64,000 nucleotides of DNA, from assembly GCF_004337985.1 (NCBI RefSeq), contig NC_043741.1, positions 5,419,445-5,483,444 on the forward strand, given 5' to 3'. Below, in pieces: positions 24,886 to 34,361 of this stretch. The notes below the pieces were generated by a model. It was not told the origin of the DNA. It was given only the letters and a program-made list of their open reading frames with translations, and ran no database searches. A program made the position numbers and the translations under genes. Source of the DNA: Pyricularia pennisetigena. Lineage: Eukaryota > Ascomycota > Sordariomycetes > Magnaporthales > Pyriculariaceae. Numbering within the stretch: the stretch's first letter is position 1; each line of letters opens with the position of its first letter.

Positions 24886-25317
24886 TGTGGTGGATGACCA
24901 TAGATCCGATAAATATTTCTGGTGTCTATGGGTAACAAAACTTGGAATACGCGTCTCGTGTTGCCAATAAGTTTGCAGCAACTTTGGGTACATCTTAAGG
25001 ATCCTGGTTGGACCCCGCCCAACTTTTTTGACTGGGATGTTTCCAGCCTCACCTACCCTGTACCATTCCTGCAAGCATATGATATTCTGTGTCAAGTACA
25101 GGGTAGGTAATTCGGCTACTTTGACCTTTGGTACCGGGGTACCCGTTGCCCATGCATCCAACTCAGCCACAGTTGCAATGCCGTTCGTTGTGCAATGACG
25201 CCGCACCCAGCAGCAGGAGCTAGGATCCCGTCAACGCCGACATATCGCCCGGTCCAGCATCCGACATACTGAACCCATCTCAGACCTCATCAACTACCCT
25301 CGCATGCCATCAACATC
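24886..25317. promoter_or_regulatory. Divergent promoter region, RRP17 / BIG1
   Basis: A compact 432-bp interval between two divergent starts, so regulatory elements are likely shared. A TAGGTA motif lies near 25104. No specific factor site is claimed. Confidence 0.5.
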
Positions 25318-26391
25318 ATGCGTCTCTCCATAGGTGCCAGCTTTATGGCGTTCGCGTCAGCGCACGCCTTTTCTGATTCTTCTCCTTTTGTTTTCCTTTC
25401 CACCGCCCAGTACGTTATCCCATCCGACGGCTTTTCGACCGAATGCGTGCAAATATAGAGCTGTGAAATTGACTGTGATACAAATGACAGAATAACAAAG
25501 CCCTCGACTGCGTCAACCGCCCAGCTGCAGAGCAGCTCTCAGGTCCTGTCAACCGCCAAGTCGATGCTTGAGTCGTGCCCGACCGAACGATACCTGCTCA
25601 TCTCGCAGCCGAACGCGCACGCGTCGGACCTGCGCTGCGCCGCCGACCAGCCAGGCTGCCGCAAAGCCCCGAACCTCGTCCGCCATGCTTCCTCTGATTC
25701 GCCACTCTCGGTTGCCGAAGTTTTCGGAACCCTTTCGTTTGGTGATTTCGCCGACCACATCAAGGCTTCATGTATGCAACGGGGAAAGACGGCTCGTATC
25801 GTTGAGCATACTCTCAATGAGCTGCCGACATCCAAGGGACCCGCAGAAAGGGCCGCTGCTCTTGAGGAGAATGGTGAGAACTAGAAAATTAATTCTGTAG
25901 TTGGTTTCGGGACACAGCTGACATGAATACCTTCACGTCAGACCGGGAGCTTGGTAACATCCTTGATACAGCCCACGACGAGGGAGACTACACAGCCATT
26001 TACTTCTCAAATCCCAACGATTTTAAGCCTTACGAGTCTGGGTTTGATGACTCCATCCACATGGAGCTGAAGCGCCAGCTTGTCGACACCCCGTTGGTCA
26101 AGCCCAGGGCAGCAGGGAAGGGCTCGGACAACTCAACCGGTCACCACGATGGCCTCTTCCACAGATATCAGTTCTTCACTCCCGGTAAGTCCTGTCTCTT
26201 CGCAGCTTGCTTTACTTCTAATACCTCATGCTGACTGAGGGCCTTCCTTAGGTGTCTTCATGGGGCTGCTTGCAATGTTCCTGATGATGGCCATTCTGTA
26301 TGTTGGCCTCCAAGCGCTTGGCAGTCTTCAGGTTCCTTACGGAGCTTTCGAGAAGGAGATGGGTCCTGCCGCACAAAGGAAGAACCAATAA
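25318..26391 (+). CDS. BIG1: ER membrane protein BIG1 (VOA1/Ac45-like family)
   Basis: Type I ER membrane protein; yeast Big1 is needed for normal cell-wall beta-1,6-glucan and belongs to the family that also contains the V-ATPase assembly factor Voa1. Exons 25318-25409, 25491-25873, 25918-26184 and 26252-26391 give 293 residues (882 nt). Residues 1-17 form a signal peptide (MRLSIGASFMAFASAHA), followed by FSDSSPFVFLST, typical of the family. The lumenal part contains LESCPTERYLLISQPN and paired cysteines (C-x6-C before RKAPNLVRH). YQFFTPGVFMGLLAMFLMM begins the single transmembrane segment, and the short tail AFEKEMGPAAQRKNQ is characteristic, with a near-terminal lysine. Introns are 81, 44 and 67 bp; the 44-bp one is near the lower limit. 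It converges on TRM112. Confidence 0.92.
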
Positions 26392-26779
26392 GTTGGACGG
26401 AGAATTCAATACACTGTTTTCCTTTATTCATTATCTCTCTGGATGGGAGCGGAGAACTGCCTCTCGTCGCTGGGGATATCGTGTAAATCAAACAAGGCTG
26501 GGGAGTACTGGCGTGTAATTCAACACATTGACATTAGACCTCATCATCAGGTCTCATGATGAGAATAGCTTAGCAAATTTCAGGGTATCGTTGGTTGTCT
26601 TTCTTGGACAAATGTCATTTTCTTCCAGCCCGCTTCTCGATCCGATCGTCTTCAGTTGTTTATAATTGGTACCCGAGCTCATCGTCCCCAACCTCCGTGA
26701 ATGATGAGTAGTGACTCTTTGCCTTGGGTGGTTATACAGGCACAGCACCACAAACCACATATATACAGCGTTTGCCCAC
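26392..26779. other. Convergent 3' flanks of BIG1 and TRM112
   Basis: These 388 bp hold two converging 3' untranslated regions. A small palindromic stretch, CCTCATCATCAGGTCTCATGATG, lies near 26541. No gene was seen. Confidence 0.55.
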
Positions 26780-27280
26780 TCAAACAAGATGACTGGGAAG
26801 CAAAAAGTTGGCTATCCCCTCCCGGATGGCATACTCATGGCCACAATTGGAGCAGACCAGCTTTCCCTGATTAATTTGCGTCTCGATGAGAAGATTGTGC
26901 AACTCCTTGAGCATCTTTTCATCACTCTGCAGCTGCTCAGCTGTTGGCGGCTGGCTCGGCAGGGCGGGGAAACCAAGCTGCCCATGACGGACGATGGTCA
27001 GCTGATTGTGAAGAGAGAGAAAAAAAAAACAAAAAAAGAAAAAGAAAAGAAAAGAAAAGGCAATCCGCGGGTATCAAAAACTCATTCAGCTTACCTCTGT
27101 AGATGTAGTGCATAATGCCGGCCAGTCGATCCTCGGCAAGATGTTGATCAACAGTTGTGCGTTGAGCTCAGTCTCATCCTGCACCAATTCGGCCTCTTTT
27201 GGGTGGAGGGGGAAAGAATTTGACGAGGCGCGGCATGACTTGACCGCGCAGGTGAGGAAATTTAAGCTGAGAATCTTCAT
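26780..27280 (-). CDS. TRM112: TRM112, activating subunit of methyltransferases
   Basis: Small zinc protein that stabilises and activates several methyltransferases (tRNA enzymes Trm9 and Trm11, 18S rRNA enzyme Bud23, release-factor enzyme Mtq2). Exons 27280-27095 and 26977-26780 give 127 residues. The start MKILSLNFLTCAVKSC carries the first zinc cysteines (Cys11, Cys16), and KLVCSNCGHEYAIREGIANF near the C-terminus supplies the second pair. The middle helical insert HPKEAELVQDETELN is typical, and the protein ends NFLLPSHLV as in homologues. The 117-bp intron (GTAAGC..CAG) contains an A-rich run on the plus strand (27020-27058). Its product and that of nearby RRP17 both serve ribosome biogenesis, but they do not share a promoter. 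Confidence 0.96.
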
Positions 27281-27655
27281 TTTTTTTGACGATTTGTTTT
27301 CGCCTGCGGCAGTCCTCTCTCAATCGCTGACCAGACGGCTAAAATGAAGTTGGATTTGACTTTACTTAATTAATTTGTTCTCTGCAAGTACAGGTTATGT
27401 ATTTGTCTTTTGAATGCTCATCACGTTGCGAAACCATTTCGAGTCAAAATCCGCAAGGAGCTGATTGGTATACACAAACACGTGATCATACAGCTTCGCT
27501 AAATGCGCTATGGAAACTGAGACAACAGCACCGCTTGCCGTACACTAATACTCTCACAACCAACACAAAGCCCGTCTAAATCAGCTTTACAGGAAAAAAA
27601 GCTTCACGTTTGCTCAAGAAAAAGGTTCTTCAAGACCCATTTTACAGTGGACCAT
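27281..27655. other. Intergenic spacer, TRM112 promoter / cyclophilin 3' flank
   Basis: These 375 bp lie between two minus-strand genes. They contain the TRM112 promoter and the end of the long cyclophilin transcript. Nothing else was seen. Confidence 0.5.
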
Positions 27656-28974
27656 CTACGCCAAGGTCTTCTCATAACCCAAGCCACGGTTTTTGCTGTC
27701 ACGAGTCCTGGTCCAGCGGACATAGAGTGCGATACAGCCGACAATGATGCCAAAGAAGAAAGCCTTCTGCAGGGCAGACCATTCGTTCGACTCTGCAACC
27801 TTCTGGCTGTTGGAGGCGGGGGCGGCGGGGGCGGCGGGCTTGTCGGCATGGGTGATCTTGGGGTCCGCGGCGGGCTTGGTGGTATCCTCTTTTTCGTCGT
27901 TGAAGCCGGAAGCCCATTCGACAGATCCATATATCGCTGTTAAATAGAACAAAATCACGGATCAGCGTGAACCAAGAAAGGGAAATGAGAGATTTTGGCT
28001 TGTATCTTGATGTGTATTTCTTCCAGTCTTTTGTCTTTTTTTTTTTTTTTCATTACTGCCTTAAGCTCGTGAGAACGTCAAGAGAGGATGGAAGGGAAAA
28101 CACGACCATCCGAAACCCAGGCTTCATGTCTTTCGTTCTGCTGCCGCAGCAACCAGAAGTGCGCGAAAGAGAAAGACACAACAACACGTAGTGAAGGATG
28201 TATGTACAGGGAGAGGCGTTTAGAGCTCCACGTGAATACCTTCTTCGGGAACAGGAAGCTCTCCGCTGTTGGCGATTTTGACGGGCTTGGTAGGCTTGTC
28301 GTTCGGGCCCTTCTCAACGTTCTCGATCTTCTCCACAATGTCGTAACCCTCAAGAACCTCGCCGAAGACGACGTGGCGGCCATCCAACCAACTGCCGAGA
28401 CCATGATTGTTAGTTTATCTAGACATGATCTGGAAAAAGAGATTCTCATTATACGTACGAGGTGATGGCAGTGGTGATAAAGAATTGCGATCCGTTGGTG
28501 TCCTGGCCGGCGTTGGCCATGGAAAGGACGCCCTTCTTGGTGTGCTTAAGCTTGAAGTTCTCGTCGGCGAAGCGGTCACCGTAGACTGGTTCATGTAGAA
28601 AACACATCAATAATTGTTTTTCTCCTCGATATTCCCAGACCAAACTTACTCGATTTTCCGCCAGTGCCGTCGTGCTTGGTAAAGTCGCCACCCTGGATCA
28701 TGAAGTCCTTGATGACACGGTGGAAAGTAGAGTCCTTGTATCCAAAGCCCTTCTCGCCGGTAGCAAGAGCACGGAAGTTCTCGACGGTCTTGGGGACGGT
28801 CTTGCCGTAGAGACCCATGACGATACGGCCCATTGACTCGCCATCCTGCTCAATGTCGAAGAAGACCTTGTGAGTGATCTTGGGGCCCCGGGCCGCAGCC
28901 ACCGTCTGGGTGAAGCTGAGCATGACGCCCAAGAAGAGGGCAGCAGCCACAACGAGCCGCCTGAGGTTGAACAT
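27656..28974 (-). CDS. CPR2: ER cyclophilin B (peptidyl-prolyl isomerase), with alternative C-termini
   Basis: Secretory-pathway prolyl isomerase. Common exons: 28974-28650, 28585-28459, then 28391 onward. Residues 1-26 form a signal peptide ending TVAAA; the cyclophilin domain follows ([26 protein letters not shown] with the catalytic Arg, [27 protein letters not shown] with the cyclosporin-contact Trp). If exon 3 is read to the stop at 28220 the product is 207 residues ending GIHVEL, a HDEL-like ER-retention tail. If the donor GTATTC at 28239 is used, a 303-bp intron is removed to an AACAG acceptor, and exon 4 (27936-27656) adds 93 residues in phase (294 aa, 885 nt): a Lys/Ala/Pro-rich lumenal stalk, one membrane segment at about 258-276 ([14 protein letters not shown]) and a basic tail. 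Exon 4 has no usable ATG of its own and fits no other upstream exon, so it belongs here. Some fungal CypB proteins are long (about 285 aa in Neurospora, from memory). Confidence 0.9.
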
Positions 28975-29550
28975 AGTGCCTGTAGTCACTTTTTGAGAGT
29001 TGTAACTATTGAGTTGTGGTAGGTGCAAGAAGAAGAAGAGATTTCGTGCGTGCAGAGGACCCTTTACTTGTACCCGTATCGGAGCTCAACTCAATTAGCG
29101 GGGGGGCTCTGGTAATGGAAAGCTACCACGTTTCAACAAGCAAGCTCCCAGGGTTTCAACCGAATCTAAAAAGGGGGCAAGGGGCGACCCAATCGAACCT
29201 CATTGGCGCGCTGACCTACTTACAGTAGTACCACCGCCGGTCGTGAGGGGTATTTACGTGAGGCGGATGCGGCGAGCGGGACGGCAACGTTTGCTGTTTT
29301 ATGCATTCGCACTGTCGGGGTAGTTCCAAAGCGGACCCACATCAAACTTGATCGTGCGGCGAGATAGCAAGACGATTGCTAGGGAAACTTGGGTCCGTCC
29401 GAACGAGGCGCGTCACCATCACACATCTACCTACCCTGCATACACGTCACAGATCACGATTACTCAGACCATCTACATTCTCATACTATGAGCACGAAGT
29501 AGGCGGGATGATTTGATTCAAATGACAGTTGGAGCAACACTATCTGCAGG
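28975..29550. promoter_or_regulatory. Divergent promoter region, cyclophilin B / TLG1
   Basis: These 576 bp lie between divergent starts. An unfolded-protein-response element would be expected for an ER chaperone gene, but none was identified with confidence. Short TACCTA-type motifs lie near 29214 and 29428. Confidence 0.5.
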
Positions 29551-30399
29551 ATGATGTCCTCTACTAACGACGGGGACCCGTTCCTCCAGGTCCAACAGTA
29601 AGTAGCCCCGACAGCCTGCGTCGACCGTAGCCGAAGTGAAAAGAAGTGGAACTAATTCGCCTCGCTCCATAGAGATGTCCTTACACAGCTGAGCTCAGCC
29701 CGGCCCTTATTCGCCTCATACCTACGGATTCGATCGTTGACCACGGCAGCCACATCTCCCGAGCTGTCGTCGGCGCGGTCCGACCTCGAGTCCGCCCTAT
29801 CGAGCCTGGCAGAGGATCTAGCCGACCTGGTCGAATCGGTCAAGGCCGTAGAGGCCAACCCAGCAGCTTTCGGTCTTGATGCCACTGAGGTAACGCGCCG
29901 GAAGCGGCTGGTGCAGGAAGTGGGGGGCGAGATCGAGGATATGCGAGAGGAATTAGCCAAGGCCACGGCGGCGGCCGCCGCGGCGCCAGGGACGGGCAAG
30001 CGGTCCGCGGCCAAAGGTTCCAAGAACAGCGCTGGCGGCCTGCCGAACCCTGACGATTTTGCAATCCCTGATGGGGACGGCACCGACAACTACGCAGAGT
30101 TCGAGCAGCGACAGCAGCTGGCCATGATGCGCGAACAGGAAGAGGATCTAGATGAAGTATTCCAGACAGTCGGAAACTTGCGCCGGCAGGCGGACGACAT
30201 GGGTCGTGAACTTGAGGAACAGAGAGAGATGCTCGAGGTGGCCGATGGTCTCGCGGACCGCGTCGGCGACAGACTGCAGACTGGTATGCAGAAGATGCAG
30301 TACATCATCCGGCGCAACGAGGATCGGTGGAGCAGCTTCTGTATAGGAGTTCTCATATTTGTACTAATTCTGTTATTGATCTTGTTGCTTGTGTTATGA
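29551..30399 (+). CDS. TLG1: Syntaxin-6/Tlg1-type Golgi-endosome SNARE
   Basis: Tail-anchored Qc-SNARE acting in fusion of endosome-derived vesicles with the late Golgi. Exons 29551-29597 and 29673-30399 give 257 residues; the 75-bp intron (GTAAGT..TAG) restores DPFLQVQQDVLTQLSSARPLF, the N-terminal syntaxin-6 helix signature. Residues about 20-110 form the helical N-terminal domain, followed by an Ala/Gly-rich linker (about 115-150). The SNARE motif is at about 160-225 (EEDLDEVFQTVGNLRRQADDMG.. with Gln at the central layer region, ..LQTGMQKMQYIIRR). A C-terminal anchor CIGVLIFVLILLLILLLVL ends the protein. A second ATG directly follows the first. It converges on GLE1. Confidence 0.9.
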
Positions 30400-30876
30400 T
30401 GGGTTTTTTTCTGGGACTTTTTGTTTGATGGTTTGGCTTTATATTATATGCAGCTTTTAGAGGCAAACGTTTGATGGGTAAACAGGCCTAGGTTAGCGAT
30501 TACTCTTTGTCCATGGAAAACTAATTCGAGATGCCGTCGCGACTTGTTCATTAACCCAACATGTTCTTCTCCAGTTCTTGTGTGTGATAACTGTATATTG
30601 GCAGTGATGCTGCTAAGGGGCTGCAAAGTGAGCATGAGGGGCCAGCCTTGGAAGATCTCGTGATTATGGACCAGACCAGGCCCAGTCTATGCTACATGCT
30701 TAATCTATTATCCAAACCCATACAATTAACCGTATACGCCGTCATAAAAAAAAGCCACATGGTCAAATAATTCCAGTTCGCTGATTGTTACAGAGGCTGA
30801 TGCACAACGCTCCACACAGAATTCCTAAGCCAAGAGGTACTCAAATCCCACGAGTAGTCCTTCCCTGGTGATCATA
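30400..30876. other. Convergent 3' flanks of TLG1 and GLE1
   Basis: These 477 bp contain two 3' untranslated regions. No further feature was seen. Confidence 0.55.
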
Positions 30877-32508
30877 TCACAGCAGGTTCAGACCTGTGTC
30901 TCGTTTCAAAATCTGTGCTAACACAGGCAGCGCACTGACCGCTGCCGACTTCTTCTGTACCTTTGCAGGAAACTCGACGAGCGCAACACGGAGCGCAGCA
31001 ACGGCTGCGGTGCCGTAGAACTGAATAAATCGCTTTTCATGATTCTCAATCATGGCCTTGAGCACATAGCACTGTGTGTCAGAGATTTCGTTCGCAGGCG
31101 TGTTGATAATCCTGGCCAGCGCGGTCCAGTAATTTGAGGGCGGGTAAGGATTCTTGAGCTTGACCCTGGCGAAATCGCGAAGTGCTATGGCCGCAAATCC
31201 AGCGCCCAAGCCCGTCATACGGTCAACGTGAGTCTGCTCAGCGTCCCAGCTACCGCCCTTGTCCTTCCTCCAGCCGACACGGAGCCTGCCCTGTTCCGTC
31301 TTGTCGTTTCCTCGGAAACCGAACAGGACTGGACAGGAGACCCTGAATTTCGCCAACAGAATGTCAATCATTGAACCTCCTCGCCAGTGAAACTCGGGAT
31401 CCGCAAAGACCTTGGCCACAAGAGTACCGATAGGATCAGCTGCCTGCGGTTTTGCGCCGCATTCGTTGACGAACTGTGCTATCACCGCTTTCGCAAAAAC
31501 ATTGAGCAGATAAAGATACAGCGATGGCAGGTACGGGCTGTTGTTTTGCACCCCTTCAACAGGATTCCTAGGCTGTAGCAGGAACTTGTTGGGATCCTCC
31601 GGTTCACTGGGTATTTGGCCACTCAGGGCCTCACGCAGTTTCTTCTTTATATCCTCGGCTTGCTCTTTGTTGGCGCCGGGTGTCAACTGTCCGATCTTCA
31701 CTCTGATAAATCGGCGCATGTCTCCCATATTCTTCTTAAGTTGCGGATTCTTCCCTCTCTGCTGTTCCATGAAGGTTCTGAGCTGCTTGAGATTCCGATG
31801 AACCTCCACATAGCGGTCAGATTTGGGAACTTCCACGGCAGGAGATGGCCTCGAATCTGCCGTTGTTGGATCGGGTGTATTTATGGGTATATTTGGCTGG
31901 GTCTGGGCATTTGCGGGCTCCTTTATCGCCGTCGATTGTGGTTGGAAAGGTTGCGTGTTGCCCTGTATTGATCCAAAGAGCGCCGAGGCAGGCTTCTGGG
32001 TAGTTGATGATTTCGAACCGTTCAGGTCGGGTTGCTTTTGACTCCCAGTAGGGGCTTGTGATGTTTGTCCATTGGCAGAGGGTCGAGGAGCTTGAGGTTT
32101 AGGAACCTCTTCGGTCGCCTTGGGAGGCTCAGGCTCAGGTTTTGTTGTTGGCGGCGATGGTACGGGTATAGTCTTCGCCTTGAGTGCTTCCAATCTTTGG
32201 CGTTCGGCGGCAAGTTGTGCTTCAGCCCGTAACCTGGCTTCTTCCCGCTCTTGCTCAAGTTTCACCCGCTGCTGCTCCTCTTGGAGGTGATATTGGTTCA
32301 AGACATCGACGGCGGTCTTTCGGAGGTTGGCATGAAATTGCCTTGCATGTGCTAGACCTCTTCTGTGACTCTCCTCTGAATTGCGGTCCTCGAGGGTTAA
32401 TTGTTCCAGGTCGAAGTCGACGTTTGCGCCCCATGGGTAGCTCAGACGATTTGCCGAAGAGGGACGAACGTCGCGTTGAAGACGCGTCGGTGGGGATGAG
32501 TTTGCCAT
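30877..32508 (-). CDS. GLE1: mRNA export factor GLE1
   Basis: Cytoplasmic-side nuclear pore protein which, with inositol hexakisphosphate, activates the DEAD-box ATPase Dbp5 to release exported mRNA. Single coding exon, 543 residues from ATG 32508 (MANSSPPTRLQRD); the upstream frame has only a GTG. A predicted 5'UTR intron at 32633-32538 (GTAAGT..TTAG) precedes the start. Residues about 65-125 form a charged coiled coil (QEEQQRVKLEQEREEARLRA), followed by a Pro/Gln-rich linker. The conserved GLE1 fold starts near 220 and includes FADPEFHWRGGSMIDILLAK, CPVLFGFRG and WTALARIINTPANEIS, ending at LKRDTGLNLL. The protein is similar in length to other fungal Gle1 proteins. Confidence 0.93.
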   Translation of the reverse strand: MANSSPPTRLQRDVRPSSANRLSYPWGANVDFDLEQLTLEDRNSEESHRRGLAHARQFHANLRKTAVDVLNQYHLQEEQQRVKLEQEREEARLRAEAQLAAERQRLEALKAKTIPVPSPPTTKPEPEPPKATEEVPKPQAPRPSANGQTSQAPTGSQKQPDLNGSKSSTTQKPASALFGSIQGNTQPFQPQSTAIKEPANAQTQPNIPINTPDPTTADSRPSPAVEVPKSDRYVEVHRNLKQLRTFMEQQRGKNPQLKKNMGDMRRFIRVKIGQLTPGANKEQAEDIKKKLREALSGQIPSEPEDPNKFLLQPRNPVEGVQNNSPYLPSLYLYLLNVFAKAVIAQFVNECGAKPQAADPIGTLVAKVFADPEFHWRGGSMIDILLAKFRVSCPVLFGFRGNDKTEQGRLRVGWRKDKGGSWDAEQTHVDRMTGLGAGFAAIALRDFARVKLKNPYPPSNYWTALARIINTPANEISDTQCYVLKAMIENHEKRFIQFYGTAAVAALRVALVEFPAKVQKKSAAVSALPVLAQILKRDTGLNLL

Positions 32509-34361
32509 TTCTGCGTTTGGCTGCACAACCCAAAGCGCTAAGATAACAAGTCGAAATGTTAGAATGCACCAGTCCGTAATTTGTCAAGCCCGTTGGTCCA
32601 TACAGCAGCACCTCGAAGACAGACAAAACTTACCAAGAAGGGGAGTTCTGGGTGACAATTTGCACCTCCAGACAATGAACACCTGAAGCAAGTTGGGAGC
32701 TTCGGCGACTTTTTGGAATTCTGCCGCTATCCGTCAATGGCGGTGGCCGGGCATCGCTTTAGGTTTCCTTTTTCGCCCCGCGCGCAAGTTGATATCACGT
32801 GCAGGTGGGTAGGCTGCGTAGCCAAGCAACCAAGGCAAGGAAAGGCTAATGCCAGAAATGCGGCACGCGTTTCTGTGATGGCCAAAGCTTCCCGCCTCGA
32901 CCACGTGAAACTTTGGGGTCCGATTGAAAGTTGGAGCCGTAGTTAACCTTTTTTTTTCTAGTATTGGACACGTATTTCTTTAGAACACCTGCCCAGTGCT
33001 CAAAAACCACACGTTGCAATCGTTGTTTGATTTAATTTCCTCTCAGGCTCAGTGCTTTTTTACTTCTTCTTCCTCTTCTTCTTTTTCTCTTTCTTTTTCT
33101 TTTTTTTTTTTTTTGTGTCCGTCTAGCTAATTTTCAACACAAATTCGAACCGGCTGCACAAGCCCGTCTTTTGGTTCTGTGCATTACATTTGCTTTCTGA
33201 TCTTTGAGCTCAACCGGGCGTGCTGGGGCTAGCCAGTAGCGCCCCACGGTTCAGACATGGCCCGTGAACTGCAGCAGCAAAGCAACTGTGCGAAGCCCGA
33301 TGTTGAGTAGCTACTGGTTTGGCCCCTCAATCAGGTGGCGTGGATACTCAGATATCATTTTTCAACTATTTAAGTGTATAATTACCTCAATTACTAATTA
33401 TACAGTTATGCAAACCAATGTGGTCTTATACTTGTTTTCTTTTTTCGGTAAATGGGCGCCAGGTTTTGTGATTCGAATCTCTGTTTGAGCATCTCCATCA
33501 AACAGCTTCACCTTCCAAGGCAACCTGGTGTTGGTTTCGTATCCACGGATGGTAGCCACTTTGGAGGTGAGAAACATTGTAACCTTAGCACTAGCAGAGC
33601 TCCTACATCCCTGTCTTAGGGGTCAAGACCCCCCCATCTTGGGGCCGTGAGCGTTCCCAAGTGGAGCCTCCCAGCGCGTTTTGATTTGCTGGCCCTGAAG
33701 CACTGGTGGGGAATGTGCCGAATAGCAGCAGGTGAGTGGCTGCTCTGGGGTAGTGGCTTTTTTGACGGCGACGGACGCCCAGTCCAGCCCAGTCCAGCGA
33801 CCCAAGCAAAATGGGCAAGGGCGAAATACATCATCATTTTCGTCCACTTCCTCCTCCCTCTCTTCTTCTTCTTTGCCCTCACTTCTTGCCCATCCATCAT
33901 CGTGCTTGCCACGTCTCTCTGTCCCTAACACCCGTTCGACTCTACACATTCCCTCGCACACGTTCCTTTGCATACCGTTTCCCCCATCGGTCCTTTACTG
34001 CCACATGCAAATTTGACACTGCATCGTTCCTGCTTGTCTGCTTGCCGGTTCTCTCCCTCGACCCCACGTTTGAATCCAACAGCTCTCTCTACCATCTTTT
34101 TCTGTTAAGCTCTCAGCCTCCCAATAACACTTTTTTTTCCCACACCCCCACTGCCTGGACAGATATACAGGTTGAAGCTCGAAGCTCAATCCTACTACAC
34201 CTATATCGAAAACCACTGATAACCACGCATCCACACACGTCGTCACGCGCGACCGCCAAATACATTCAAGAAACCTCAACTCACTTGTAGCAAACACTGA
34301 GTTTGCCCCTCCAAGACTTTAGCGTGCAGCCTGGTTCTGCTGCCTTGGCATCTCCGTCATC
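32509..34361. promoter_or_regulatory. Divergent promoter region, GLE1 / SSD1, with long SSD1 leader
   Basis: These 1.85 kb include the GLE1 5'UTR intron (32633-32538), a pyrimidine-rich tract at about 33062-33114 and a C/T-rich stretch at about 33840-34300 that looks like a long SSD1 5' leader. ORFs in it lack similarity. No defined regulatory site is claimed. Confidence 0.55.

Noticed and set aside
24886..25206. N-terminal extension of RRP17 in the open frame upstream
   Set aside because: The family start MFAKPRPKKTL is at 24885; upstream sequence shows no family similarity and contains promoter DNA of BIG1.
27656..27958. Separate small membrane-protein gene downstream of the cyclophilin
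   Set aside because: It lacks an ATG and its acceptor phase fits the cyclophilin exon 3 donor exactly; treated as the alternative terminal exon instead.
33811..34290. 159-codon plus-strand ORF upstream of SSD1
   Set aside because: Pyrimidine-driven composition (Ser/Pro/His/Leu) typical of a leader, no similarity, and overlapped by other frames.
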